Assembly: GCA_963847235.1 (NCBI GenBank)
Contig: CAWJYU010000009.1
Location: 243,747-307,746 of the forward strand
Reading direction: 5' to 3'
Origin: JACDAN01 sp963847235
Lineage (GTDB): Bacteria; Actinomycetota; Thermoleophilia; Gaiellales; Gaiellaceae
Length of the DNA stretch: 64,000 bases
Shown here one piece after another: positions 44,394 through 52,905 of the stretch (position 1 is its first letter; each line of letters opens with the position of its first letter). A model generated the notes under the pieces. That model worked only from the letters and a program-made list of their open reading frames with translations. It had not been told where the DNA came from and searched no databases. The position numbers were made by a program, and so were the translations under genes.

Positions 44394-47300
44394 TCAAGTG
44401 ACCGCGGCTTCGCCCAGGAGCGCCTTCACCTCGCCGAAGAACGCCGGCGTGGGGCTGACCCGGTAGCCCGCGCCGAGCTCGAGCACCTTCGGCCCCAGGG
44501 AGGTGTCGACGTTCATGATCACGGGCGCCTCGCCGGGGAAGTCCTTCATCAGCAGCTTCAGCTCCTGGAGCAGTCCGGCCGGCGCCTTGCGGGCATCCAC
44601 TCGCAGCCGGACCTCGCTGAAAACGTGGGCCGCAGCGAATGCCGTCACCTCCATCGCGATCAGCTTCGTGTCGCCCGCCTGCTTGTGGTCGACGCGGCCT
44701 TTCACGACCAGGATTGCGTCCGGCAGCAACAACTCCTGCGACGACACGTAGACGGAGTTGAAGACGACCACCTCCGCGCTCGCCGTGATGTCGTCGAGCT
44801 GGACGAAGACCATCGGGTCGCCCTTCCGGGTCGTCACCTGCTTCAGCGCCCCGACCATGCCGCCGACGGTGACGATCTCGCCGTCCCGCCGCGCCGCGAC
44901 ATCCGACAGCCGGCAGTCCGTCTTCCGCGCCAGCTGCTCCTTCACGCCTTCGAGCGGATGCTCGGAGACGTACAGCCCGAGCGACTCCTTCTCGAGGGCG
45001 AGCAGCTCGGACTTCTCGAACTCCCCGAGCGGGATCTCCGGATGGACCTTCGGCGGCGCCGCGTCGTCGCCGCCGCCGAGGTCGAAGATCGAGCCCTGGC
45101 CGAGCAGCCGGTCGGCCTGCTCGCGCCCGCCCCAGGCCAACGCGTGGTCGACGACCGCGAGCATCCCGCGCCGCGGCGCCCCGGTCGAGTCGAGCGCGCC
45201 GCACTTGACCAGCGCCTCGAGCGCCCGCTTGTTCACGACCGTCGGATCGACGCGCTCCGTGAAATCCCAGAGGGAGGCAAACGAGCCCCCGCTCTCGCGC
45301 GCGGCGACGATTGCCGCCGCGGCTGCCTCCCCTACGTTCTTTACGGCATTGAGCCCGAAGCGGATCTTTCCCTCCACAACCGCGAAGTCCCGTTGGGACG
45401 AGTTGACATCGGGCGGCTCGACCGAGATCCCCATCTCCGCACAGGCGTTCACGTAGAGCGGCACCCGGTCCTTCGTGTTCATCACGGACGAGATCAGCGC
45501 GGCCATGTACTCGCACGGGTGGTTCGCCTTCAGCCAGGCAGTGCGGTAGGCGATCAGCGCGTAGCCGGCAGAGTGCGACTTGTTGAACGAGTAGTCCTGC
45601 GACTGCTCCGTGTCCTTCCAGAGCTGCGTCGCCACTCCGTGGGACACGCCGCTCGCGGCGCAGCCCTCCAGGAACTTGTCCTTGAGCGACGCCATCAGCG
45701 AGTGGATCTTCTTCCCGATCGCCTTGCGGAGGTCGTCCGCCTCGGCAGGTGAGAAGCCGGCGAGCTGCTTGGCGATCTCCATGTACTGCTCCTGGTAGAT
45801 GCAGATCCCGTAGCTCGTCTCGGTGATCGGCTTCAGGCGGTCGTCGATGTAGGTGATCGGCTCCTGGCCGTTCTTCCGCTTCGCGTAGGACGGGATGTAG
45901 CCCATCGGCCCGGGCCGGTAGAGCGCGACGAGTGCGATCAGGTCCTCGAACTCGGTCGGCTTGACCTGCCGCAGCGCCTCGCGCATTCCCGAGGACTCGA
46001 ACTGGAAGACGCCCATCGCGTCGCCCTTCGCGAGCATCGCGTACGTCTTCTTGTCGTCCAGCGGCAGCTTCTCGTTCGAGAGCCCACCCACCAGCCGGTA
46101 CGTCTTCTCGATCACGTCCAGGTTGCGCAGGCCCAGGAAGTCCATCTTCAGGAGGCCGAGCGCTTCGACGTCCCACATCCCGAACTGCGTGACAACCTCC
46201 TGGTCGGAGCCTTTCTGCTGGAGCGGGACGTACTCGACGAGCGGCCTGTCCCCGATGACGACGCCGGCGGCGTGGATCGAGTCGTTGCGGACGAGGCCCT
46301 CGAGCGGCTTCGCGAGGTCGACGATCTCGCGCACCTGCGGGTCGGAGTCGTATGCGGTCTTGAGCTCGGCGCCCGGCTTCAGCGAGTCCTCGAGGTAGAC
46401 CTTCGGCCCCTCCGGGATCATCTTCGCGATCCGGTCGACCTGGCCGTACGGCACCTCGAGCACGCGGCCGGCGTCCCGCACCGCGGCCCGGGCGAGCATG
46501 GTGCCGAAGGTGATGATCTGCGCGACCCGGTCGCGGCCGTATTTCTCCTTGACGTAGTTGATGACGCGATCCCGGCCGGCGACGGCGAAGTCGATGTCCA
46601 TGTCGGGCATGGACTTGCGACCCGGGTTGAGGAAGCGCTCGAACAGGAGGTCGTGCCGAATGGGGTCGACGTCCGTGATCTCGAGCGCGTAGGCGGCGAT
46701 GGATCCCGCGGCCGATCCTCGACCCGGGCCGACCTGGATGCCGTTCTGCTTCGCGAAGCGGACGAAGTCCCAGACGATCAGGAAGTAGTCCGCGAAACCC
46801 ATCTCCTTGATCGTCTTCAGCTCGAACTTGAGACGGTCCTGGAGCTCGGGCGTGACGGTTCCGTAGCGCTTCTGCAGGCCTTTCTCGCAGAGCTCGGCGA
46901 GGTAGTCGAAGGCGTCGCGGTCGTCCGGCGTCGGGAACTTCGGGAGGCGGATCTCGCCGAGCTGGAGCTCGACGTTCAGCCGCTCGGCGATCTCGAGGCT
47001 CGTGCGAAGCGCCTGCGGGTAGTCCGCGAAGTCCGCGGCCATCTCGGCCGGGCTCTTGAAGTAGAACTGGTCGGTGTCGAACTTCCAGCGGCTCGGGTTC
47101 TTCAGCGAGTCGCCGGACTGGATGCAGAGCAGCGCCTCGTGGGCCCGCGCGTCCTCGTGGCGGAGGTAGTGGACGTCGCCCGTTGCGACGAGCGACAGAC
47201 CGGACTGCTCGGCGAGCTGGGCGAGCTGCGGGTTGATCCGCGCCTGCTCGGCGAGGCCGGCGTTCTGGATCTCGACGTAGACGTTGTCGCGGCCGAAGAC

Positions 47301-47780
47301 CTGCGTCAGGCGGTCGAGGTCGGACGCGGCGTCCTTGGGGCGGCTCTCTTCGAGCGCGCGGGAGACGCGGCCCGAGAGGCAGCCGGAGAGCGCGACGAGC
47401 CCCTTCGCATGAGACTCCAGATGGCTCCAGTCCACGCGCGGCTTGTAGTAGTAGCCCTCGAGGTAGCCGGCCGAGGCGAGCTTGATCAGGTTCCCGTAGC
47501 CCTCGTTGGACTCGGCCAGGAGCGTCAGGTGCGCGTAGCCCTTCTCCTGCTTGGACGAGTTGTCGCAGACGTACACCTCACAGCCGATCAGCGGCTTGAC
47601 GCCCTGCTTCCCGGCGTGCTGGTAGAGCTGGACGGCGCCGGCGAGAGAGCCGTGGTCGGTGAGCGCCACAGCGGGCATCTCGAGCTCGGCCGCGCGAGCG
47701 GTGAGGTCCGGGATCCGGCAGGCCCCGTCGAGGATCGAGAACTCGGAGTGGACGTGAAGGTGGACGAACTCGGCAGCCAA
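44394..47780 (-). CDS. dnaE: DNA polymerase III subunit alpha
   Basis: Main replicative polymerase, 1128 residues. N-terminal PHP domain: HLHVHSEFSILDGACR. Palm: GPGRGSAAGSIAAYALEITD and SMPDMDIDFAVAGRDRV with catalytic aspartates. Then the fingers (MGVFQFESSGMREALRQ, NKSHSAGYALIAYRTAWLK), helix-hairpin-helix and an OB fold (TVGGMVGALKQVTTRKGDPM). The DnaE1 layout is complete and the frame is intact over 3.4 kb. The start is a TTG at 47780 giving LAAEFVHLHVHS; no in-frame ATG is nearer. Confidence 0.96.
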   Translation of the reverse strand: MAAEFVHLHVHSEFSILDGACRIPDLTARAAELEMPAVALTDHGSLAGAVQLYQHAGKQGVKPLIGCEVYVCDNSSKQEKGYAHLTLLAESNEGYGNLIKLASAGYLEGYYYKPRVDWSHLESHAKGLVALSGCLSGRVSRALEESRPKDAASDLDRLTQVFGRDNVYVEIQNAGLAEQARINPQLAQLAEQSGLSLVATGDVHYLRHEDARAHEALLCIQSGDSLKNPSRWKFDTDQFYFKSPAEMAADFADYPQALRTSLEIAERLNVELQLGEIRLPKFPTPDDRDAFDYLAELCEKGLQKRYGTVTPELQDRLKFELKTIKEMGFADYFLIVWDFVRFAKQNGIQVGPGRGSAAGSIAAYALEITDVDPIRHDLLFERFLNPGRKSMPDMDIDFAVAGRDRVINYVKEKYGRDRVAQIITFGTMLARAAVRDAGRVLEVPYGQVDRIAKMIPEGPKVYLEDSLKPGAELKTAYDSDPQVREIVDLAKPLEGLVRNDSIHAAGVVIGDRPLVEYVPLQQKGSDQEVVTQFGMWDVEALGLLKMDFLGLRNLDVIEKTYRLVGGLSNEKLPLDDKKTYAMLAKGDAMGVFQFESSGMREALRQVKPTEFEDLIALVALYRPGPMGYIPSYAKRKNGQEPITYIDDRLKPITETSYGICIYQEQYMEIAKQLAGFSPAEADDLRKAIGKKIHSLMASLKDKFLEGCAASGVSHGVATQLWKDTEQSQDYSFNKSHSAGYALIAYRTAWLKANHPCEYMAALISSVMNTKDRVPLYVNACAEMGISVEPPDVNSSQRDFAVVEGKIRFGLNAVKNVGEAAAAAIVAARESGGSFASLWDFTERVDPTVVNKRALEALVKCGALDSTGAPRRGMLAVVDHALAWGGREQADRLLGQGSIFDLGGGDDAAPPKVHPEIPLGEFEKSELLALEKESLGLYVSEHPLEGVKEQLARKTDCRLSDVAARRDGEIVTVGGMVGALKQVTTRKGDPMVFVQLDDITASAEVVVFNSVYVSSQELLLPDAILVVKGRVDHKQAGDTKLIAMEVTAFAAAHVFSEVRLRVDARKAPAGLLQELKLLMKDFPGEAPVIMNVDTSLGPKVLELGAGYRVSPTPAFFGEVKALLGEAAVT

Positions 47781-47828
47781 GGCCGAGCCATTTTGGCAGG
47801 GGGACGAGACAGCGCCGTCTGCGCTTAG

Positions 47829-48770
47829 ATGGCGACCGTGGAAGCCTTCGATCGGGCGAGGTACCGGGGCTCTCTTCTCGGTCTTGCGGCGGGCGACGCG
47901 CTCGGAACCACCGTGGAGTTCCAGCCACCCGGCTCGTTCGAGTCGCTGACGGACATCGTGGGCGGCGGGCCATTCCGCCTGCGACCGGGCGAGTGGACAG
48001 ACGACACGTCGATGGCGCTTTGTCTTGCTGAGAGCCTCACGGAATACGAAGAGTTCGACCTCGTCGACCAGCTCGAGCGTTACCTCCGCTGGTGGCGTGA
48101 CGGACATCTGTCGTCCAACGGGGCCTGCTTCGACATCGGCAACACCGTCCGGGCAGCGCTGCGCCGCTTCGAGGAGACGCGCGACCCGCACTCGGGCTCG
48201 ACGGACCCGTACGCCGCGGGGAACGGGTCGCTGATGCGCCTTGCTCCGGTTGCACTGCGCTACGCGCGAGATCCTCGTCTCGCCGTGGAGCGCGCGGGCG
48301 AAAGCTCGCGGAGTACGCACGGTGCGGTCGCTGCCGTGGACGCCTGTCGTTTCTTCGCGGGACTGCTGGTCGCCGCTCTGCGAGGTGTGTCGAAGCGAGA
48401 GTTGCTGGAGCCGAGGTACGAACCGGCAATCGGGATCTGGGAAGACGACCCCCTGGTCCCCGAGGTCGACGAGGTCGCATCCGGGTCCTACGCCCGGCGG
48501 GACCCGCCGGACATCCAGGGCACCGGGTACGTCGTCCCCTCGCTCGAGGCGGCTCTGTGGGCGCTCTACGGCACAAACGATTTCCGAGCCGGCGCGCTCG
48601 CCGCCGCCAACCTCGGGAACGACGCAGACACGACTGCTGCAATCTACGGTCAGCTGGCCGGCGCGATCTACGGCGAGGAAGGCATTCCTACGGAATGGCG
48701 TGAGCGACTCGCGCTCCGCGAAACCATCGAGTCGTTCGCGGACCGCCTGTGGGCGCTAGGGCAAGAGTGA
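47829..48770 (+). CDS. ADP-ribosylglycohydrolase family protein
   Basis: DraG/ARH-type di-magnesium hydrolase that removes ADP-ribose from protein or nucleic acid targets or cleaves related N-glycosides. 313 residues with GSLLGLAAGDALG (16-28), the metal-binding GEWTDDTSMALCLAES, AAGNGSLMRLAPVALRYA and the C-terminal metal site ANLGNDADTTAAIYGQLAGA. It heads a three-gene unit with 4-bp overlaps (phosphatase and PD-(D/E)XK-like protein). It may reverse an ADP-ribosylation made elsewhere; no transferase is in the window. Confidence 0.9.
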   Translation: MATVEAFDRARYRGSLLGLAAGDALGTTVEFQPPGSFESLTDIVGGGPFRLRPGEWTDDTSMALCLAESLTEYEEFDLVDQLERYLRWWRDGHLSSNGACFDIGNTVRAALRRFEETRDPHSGSTDPYAAGNGSLMRLAPVALRYARDPRLAVERAGESSRSTHGAVAAVDACRFFAGLLVAALRGVSKRELLEPRYEPAIGIWEDDPLVPEVDEVASGSYARRDPPDIQGTGYVVPSLEAALWALYGTNDFRAGALAAANLGNDADTTAAIYGQLAGAIYGEEGIPTEWRERLALRETIESFADRLWALGQE

Positions 48771-49270
48771 AGGTGCCAATTCCCGAGTCCTACTGGGTGG
48801 AAGCCGAGCGCTTTCTCGCTGGCGAGTACCCCGGTGCTCCGACCGACGCGGATGCCGTTCCCAAGCTCGCGGCGTTCCGTGAGGGAGGGGTCACATCGTT
48901 CATCGACCTGACGGAGGAGATAGAAGGCTTGAGGCCGTATGAGGGCTGGCTCCCTCAGGGCGTCAGGGTCCGGCGAAGCCCGATTCCTGACGGTGCGTGC
49001 CCGAGTTGGAAGCAGATGCGCGAAACGCTCGACCTCGTCGACGATGAGCTCGCGCGGGGCGAGGTTGTCTACCTCCACTGCTGGGGAGGCCACGGGCGGA
49101 CGGGGACAGTCGTCGGGTGCTGGCTCGTACGCCACGGGCTGAACGGCCCCGAAGCGCTGCGAAGACTCGTCGAGCTGCGGCGCGACACGCCCGACGCACG
49201 ATTGTGGCCGTCTCCCGAGACCGAAGAGCAGCGTCAGATGGTTCTCGGCTGGGACGAAGAGAGCGCGTGA
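48767..49270 (+). CDS. Cys-based (dual-specificity type) protein tyrosine phosphatase
   Basis: A 167-residue phosphatase with the P-loop YLHCWGGHGRTGTVVGCWL: nucleophile Cys105 and Arg111 in C-x5-R. The general-acid loop is probably PIPDGACPS with Asp75. Small size and no regulatory domain fit bacterial DSP-like enzymes. GTG 48767 overlaps the ADP-ribosylglycohydrolase stop (GTGA), and its own stop overlaps the third gene. The pairing suggests a shared substrate or signal, which is inference. Confidence 0.85.
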   Translation: MKVPIPESYWVEAERFLAGEYPGAPTDADAVPKLAAFREGGVTSFIDLTEEIEGLRPYEGWLPQGVRVRRSPIPDGACPSWKQMRETLDLVDDELARGEVVYLHCWGGHGRTGTVVGCWLVRHGLNGPEALRRLVELRRDTPDARLWPSPETEEQRQMVLGWDEESA

Positions 49271-49920
49271 AACACGAGCGTCGCGTCATAGAACTGGCAG
49301 CTGCAACTGCTGGCGCACTGGAGCGGGTCGCCGCCCACGCGCAGTTGGAGCACCTGAACGAAGTAAGCCACCTCCAGCCGGCAGGCTGGGCCGTGGCCGT
49401 GCGTTTGTCGAAAGCCTGGGTTCCTCCTGCGGAGCTCTCCAAGCCTCACGCGAAGGACGCAGGATGGCCGAAGTTAGGCCCGCTGGACCTCGCTCTAACC
49501 TGGCAGGGCGAGCTTCCGGTCCTTCTCGAGTTGAAGTGTGGTGCCGGCGCTGGTGCACTTGACGCCTGCGCCTGGGACGCAATCAAGCTCGCGTATCTGC
49601 TTGGCCACGGACGCGGCACTTCGGGATACCTGCTCGCGGGAACTCGGGCCGAGGATTGGGACCTGCCCGTCCGCGAAGTCGAACTGTTCGAGAAACGCGA
49701 TTTCGACGCCCTGGAGCTGCGGGAGCGGTACGCACCAAGCTTCAAGAAGTGGGAGCTGGATGGATATCCCGTCGCGTCTCTCGTACCGAAGCGCCTAGCT
49801 ACAGAGTCCGTCGCAGTCTTCCCGTTGCACGTGGGTACCGCAGCGTGGGAGCTCCGACTTGCCCGCGTGGTGCGACTAGGGAGCGACTGGGTCGAATGGC
49901 CTCGTCTCGTAGTCGTCTAA
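49267..49920 (+). CDS. Unknown protein with a PD-(D/E)XK-like core
   Basis: A 217-residue protein without a family I can name. GPLDLALTWQGELPVLLELK shows Asp74, then 13 residues, then Glu88-x-Lys90 at the end of a hydrophobic strand. This is the spacing of PD-(D/E)XK nuclease cores; Glu28 or Glu32 in the first helix could be the further acidic residue. A helix with ACAWDAIKLAYLLGHG follows the core, as in that fold. The rest is mixed alpha/beta. GTG 49267 overlaps the phosphatase stop. Codon use is less GC3-biased than in housekeeping neighbours, hinting at recent acquisition. A nuclease role is only a proposal. Confidence 0.65.
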   Translation: MKHERRVIELAAATAGALERVAAHAQLEHLNEVSHLQPAGWAVAVRLSKAWVPPAELSKPHAKDAGWPKLGPLDLALTWQGELPVLLELKCGAGAGALDACAWDAIKLAYLLGHGRGTSGYLLAGTRAEDWDLPVREVELFEKRDFDALELRERYAPSFKKWELDGYPVASLVPKRLATESVAVFPLHVGTAAWELRLARVVRLGSDWVEWPRLVVV

Positions 49921-50119
49921 GCCGACATCGGCGCAGGATTCCTGCCGTAGGGAGGGGCACGATCCAACCAGTGAGCGAGAACCTCCGGACGACGTGGTGC
50001 GGTAGCACCTCGAGGAGTCGTGGAAGCTCAGAAGAGAGATGGACCGTGCGCCGATGCGGTCGTGCGTCACCTCCGGCGAGGCGCCGAGCGCTGCAATCCG
50101 GCGCCGCGTCGACCCGCTC

Positions 50120-50470
50120 TTAGGGGTCCGCCGACGCCCACGAGGCGATCCGGTCGCGCTCCTCCTGGGTCATGTTCGTCTCGTTGTTGAAGGGCATCCG
50201 CTTCTGCACGACGACGACGGTGTTGATGAGCTCCTTGTTGGACTCGATGTTGTCGGGGTTCGACAGGTCGATCAGCCCGGCCTGCTCGTAGCCCTCGATC
50301 GTCGGGCTCGGGGAGTGGCACGGCACGCAGCGCTGCTCGACGATCTGCTGCACCTCCTCGAAGGTCGCCGGCTCGGCGGCTGTGCCTCCGTCTCCGCCGT
50401 CTTCGTCCCCTCCGCCACAGCCGGCGAGCAACGCGAGGAGCACGAGGGCCAGGGGGATCCGGCGCACCAC
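50120..50470 (-). CDS. Lipoprotein c-type cytochrome
   Basis: A 116-residue exported protein: VVRRIPLALVLLALLAGC is a signal peptide with lipobox LLAGC, followed by a Gly/Asp linker and a small domain with the haem motif CVPCH in IVEQRCVPCHSPSPTI and a distal QKRMPFNNETNM that can supply the axial Met. It would carry electrons on the outer membrane face. Start GTG (50470 or 50467). The 199-bp gap between the PD-(D/E)XK-like gene and this gene shows nothing recognisable. Confidence 0.83.
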   Translation of the reverse strand: MVRRIPLALVLLALLAGCGGGDEDGGDGGTAAEPATFEEVQQIVEQRCVPCHSPSPTIEGYEQAGLIDLSNPDNIESNKELINTVVVVQKRMPFNNETNMTQEERDRIASWASADP

Positions 50471-50499
50471 GGAGTAAGACGCGCTGCGGAGCGGAGAGT

Positions 50500-50505
50500 T
50501 ATCCT
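50500..50505 (+). promoter_or_regulatory. Candidate -10 box of trpB2
   Basis: TATCCT ends 7 nt before the ATG at 50513; no ribosome binding site is present, so a leaderless message is likely. No clear -35 box was seen. Confidence 0.4.
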
Positions 50506-50512
50506 CGGCTCG

Positions 50513-51892
50513 ATGGAGCAGAAGCAGTTGGCGCAGACGAAGTTCCTCCTGAACGAATCCGAGCTTCCGCGGCGCTGGTACAACATCCGCGCCGACATGC
50601 CGAACCCGCCGCAGCCGGTGCTGCACCCGGGCACCGGCGAGCCAGTCGGCCCGGACGACCTCGCGCCGCTCTTCCCGATGGAGCTGATCCTCCAGGAGGT
50701 CAGCGAGGAGCCCGAGGTCGCGATCCCGGACGAGATCCTCGACATCTACAGCCTCTGGCGGCCCACCCCGCTCTACCGGGCGCACCGGTTCGAGCAGGCC
50801 GTCGGGACGCGCTCGCGGATCTTCTACAAGTACGAGGGCGTCAGCCCGCCGGGCAGCCACAAGCCGAACACGGCGGTCGCACAGGCGTACTACAACGCGA
50901 AGGAGGGCCGGACGCGCCTCTCGACCGAGACCGGCGCCGGCCAGTGGGGCTCGGCGCTCGCCTTCGCGTCGACGCTGTTCGGGCTCGAGTGCAAGGTCTA
51001 CATGGTCAGGATCTCGTACGACCAGAAGCCGTTCCGGCGCTCGCTGATCCAGGCCTGGGGCGCCGAGATCGTGGCAAGCCCGTCCGAGGACACGCAGTCC
51101 GGACGTGCGGTGCTCGAGGAGCATCCCGATTCTCCGGGCAGCCTCGGGATCGCGATCTCGGAGGCGGTCGAGGACGCAGCGCAGCGCGAGGACACCGCCT
51201 ACTCGCTGGGCTCCGTGCTGAACCACGTCCTCCTGCACCAGACGGTGATCGGGCAGGAGGCTCTGGCGCAGATGGAGCAGGCCGGCGCCTTCCCGGACGT
51301 CGTGATCGGCTGCGTCGGCGGCGGGTCGAACTTCGCCGGGCTCGCGTTCCCGTTCATCCGCGAGAAGATCGCGGGCCGCGACATCGACGTCCTCGCCTGC
51401 GAGCCGGCGGCCTGCCCGACGCTCACCCGCGGCCTCTTCGCCTACGACTTCGGGGACACGAGCAAGCTGACGCCGCTCGTCCCGATGCACACGCTCGGGC
51501 ACGACTTCATCCCGGAGCCGATCCACGCCGGCGGCCTGCGGTACCACGGCGTCGCGCCGCTGATCTCCCAGCTCGTCCGGGACGGGCTCATCCGCGCCGA
51601 GGCCTACCTCCAGCGGGACTGCTTCGCCGCAGCGGTCGAGTTCGCGCGCAGCGAGGGGATCCTCCCCGCGCCGGAGGCGTCGCACGCGATCCTCGGCGCC
51701 CTCCAGACTGCGCGGGAAGCGGACGAGGCCGGCGAGGAGCGGACGATCCTCTTCAACCTCTCCGGCCACGGCCACTTCGACATGGCCGCGTACGACAACT
51801 ACTTCGCCGGGAAGCTCGAGGACGTCGCACTGGACGAGGCGGAGATGCAGCGGGCGCTCGAGGCGATCCAGGGCCTCCCCACTCCGGCCTAG
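50513..51892 (+). CDS. TrpB2-type tryptophan synthase beta-like protein
   Basis: A 459-residue PLP enzyme of the TrpB2 subgroup, recognised by the N-terminal extension (SELPRRWYNIRADMPNPPQP), SLWRPTPLYRAHRFE, the PLP lysine in SPPGSHKPNTAVAQAYYNA, STETGAGQWGSALAFA and GCVGGGSNFAGLAFP. TrpB2 proteins convert indole and serine to Trp without TrpA and may salvage indole. It is separate from the trp operon, which has its own TrpB1, and divergent from the cytochrome lipoprotein. Confidence 0.93.
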   Translation: MEQKQLAQTKFLLNESELPRRWYNIRADMPNPPQPVLHPGTGEPVGPDDLAPLFPMELILQEVSEEPEVAIPDEILDIYSLWRPTPLYRAHRFEQAVGTRSRIFYKYEGVSPPGSHKPNTAVAQAYYNAKEGRTRLSTETGAGQWGSALAFASTLFGLECKVYMVRISYDQKPFRRSLIQAWGAEIVASPSEDTQSGRAVLEEHPDSPGSLGIAISEAVEDAAQREDTAYSLGSVLNHVLLHQTVIGQEALAQMEQAGAFPDVVIGCVGGGSNFAGLAFPFIREKIAGRDIDVLACEPAACPTLTRGLFAYDFGDTSKLTPLVPMHTLGHDFIPEPIHAGGLRYHGVAPLISQLVRDGLIRAEAYLQRDCFAAAVEFARSEGILPAPEASHAILGALQTAREADEAGEERTILFNLSGHGHFDMAAYDNYFAGKLEDVALDEAEMQRALEAIQGLPTPA

Positions 51893-51929
51893 TCTCTAGC
51901 TCCGCGGGATTTCCGCCGATACAGCTTTC

Positions 51930-52151
51930 GTGGATCGCGAAGGCGCCCTCCCCATGCCCGGCCTCGTCCAGTCGCAGCCATTCGCCGACGGGCCGCCCCG
52001 GTGGTATGCGCGCCGCGGCTCGGAGCTCCTCGCGGGTGAGTCGAAGATCGAGTTGCTCTCGCGGATCTGGGATCAGGACGAAGCCGCACTCGGAGTCTTC
52101 GGGTCGCGGCTTGCAGCTCGCGCGGCGGAAGCTCGGCCCTCAGCCGGCTGA
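51930..52151 (+). CDS. Possible small hypothetical protein
   Basis: An open frame of 73 codons from GTG, with a second start at MPGLVQSQPF, in the 260-bp gap between trpB2 and the first antitoxin-like gene. The part PPRWYARRGSELLAGESKIE has a protein-like composition, but there is no ribosome binding site and no family. It may be a real small gene, a remnant, or chance in GC-rich DNA. Confidence 0.25.
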   Translation: MDREGALPMPGLVQSQPFADGPPRWYARRGSELLAGESKIELLSRIWDQDEAALGVFGSRLAARAAEARPSAG

Positions 52152-52152
52152 T

Positions 52153-52365
52153 TCACGCAAACGAGTCCGAGCGCTCGGCGAGGATCGCCCCGAGCACCTC
52201 GCCCGTCCCTCCCGCGCGAAGGACGTCAATCGGTCTCTTGTCTCCGAGCGTTGGATTGTTTCCCTCGAGCCAGGCTTTCGCTGCTTCGGGTTCGTAGAGC
52301 TCGAGTAGCCTCTCGCGCGTTTCCTCAGGGACCTCGTCGAGGACGGTCTCGGGGTCAGAACTCAT
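52153..52365 (-). CDS. Antitoxin-like protein, toxin-binding domain only
   Basis: A 70-residue product whose second half (EAAKAWLEGNNPTLGDKRPI, then DVLRAGGTGEVLGAIL) matches the Xre/MbcA/ParS toxin-binding domain (DUF2384 type). The N-terminal DNA-binding helix-turn-helix of full-length antitoxins is missing; only a charged stretch is present. It lies 9 nt downstream of the RES toxin gene on the same strand. It could be a second, DNA-binding-deficient antitoxin or a truncated duplicate. Confidence 0.72.
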   Translation of the reverse strand: MSSDPETVLDEVPEETRERLLELYEPEAAKAWLEGNNPTLGDKRPIDVLRAGGTGEVLGAILAERSDSFA

Positions 52366-52374
52366 GCCGGCAGC

Positions 52375-52902
52375 CTAGGTCGTCATCCCCGTCGGAGGCG
52401 GCGGCACTTCGTGGACAACACGCCCCCGGCCCACCGGCCGTGCTCCCTCGATTCGCTGGCCCATCTCTCTGAAGAGGCAGAGAATCCTGCCGCGCGGCCG
52501 GGCCGCACTCGGCGCGACTAGCCCCACCCATCCCTCGGACCACAACCGCTGTCCGACAGCCTGAAACTGCGGCCACGTCCGCCGGCCCGGCGCAGGCGCC
52601 GGCAGACCAATGCGCGTGAGACGCGCGGTCGTCCGCAGATCCGCGACGCGAACGTCAACGTCCCATTGCCATAAACGCCTAGGGAGATCTTCGTCGGGCG
52701 GGAGGCCCGCTTCCGCAAGACGCCGGTACCACTCGGCCCACGCGGTCTCCGCCGAATCGGCGAGGTACAACGCGTCGACCACATCGCCGCGCTGCCAGCG
52801 TCCGTTCGGTGGCGGGTCCCGCTCCGGCCAGGCTGCCGCGCCGGCCCATGACTGTCTCACCCACCGACCGCGGACGGTCGTGGGATCGACGTCGAGAGGC
52901 AA
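52375..52902 (-). CDS. RES-domain toxin
   Basis: A 175-residue RES family protein; known members degrade NAD+. The family blocks are NGRWQRGDVVDALYLADSAE with the conserved Arg, ETAWAEWYRRLAEAG with the conserved Glu, and a downstream Ser region (RGRILCLFREMGQR near the end). It is preceded, 3 nt apart, by an HTH antitoxin and followed by a second antitoxin-like gene. Some catalytic residues cannot be placed exactly by eye. Confidence 0.8.
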   Translation of the reverse strand: MPLDVDPTTVRGRWVRQSWAGAAAWPERDPPPNGRWQRGDVVDALYLADSAETAWAEWYRRLAEAGLPPDEDLPRRLWQWDVDVRVADLRTTARLTRIGLPAPAPGRRTWPQFQAVGQRLWSEGWVGLVAPSAARPRGRILCLFREMGQRIEGARPVGRGRVVHEVPPPPTGMTT

Positions 52903-52905
52903 CGG

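Noticed and set aside
49921..50119. Possible small gene in the 199-bp gap before the cytochrome gene
   Set aside because: No start with ribosome binding site or -10 box and no protein-like frame.
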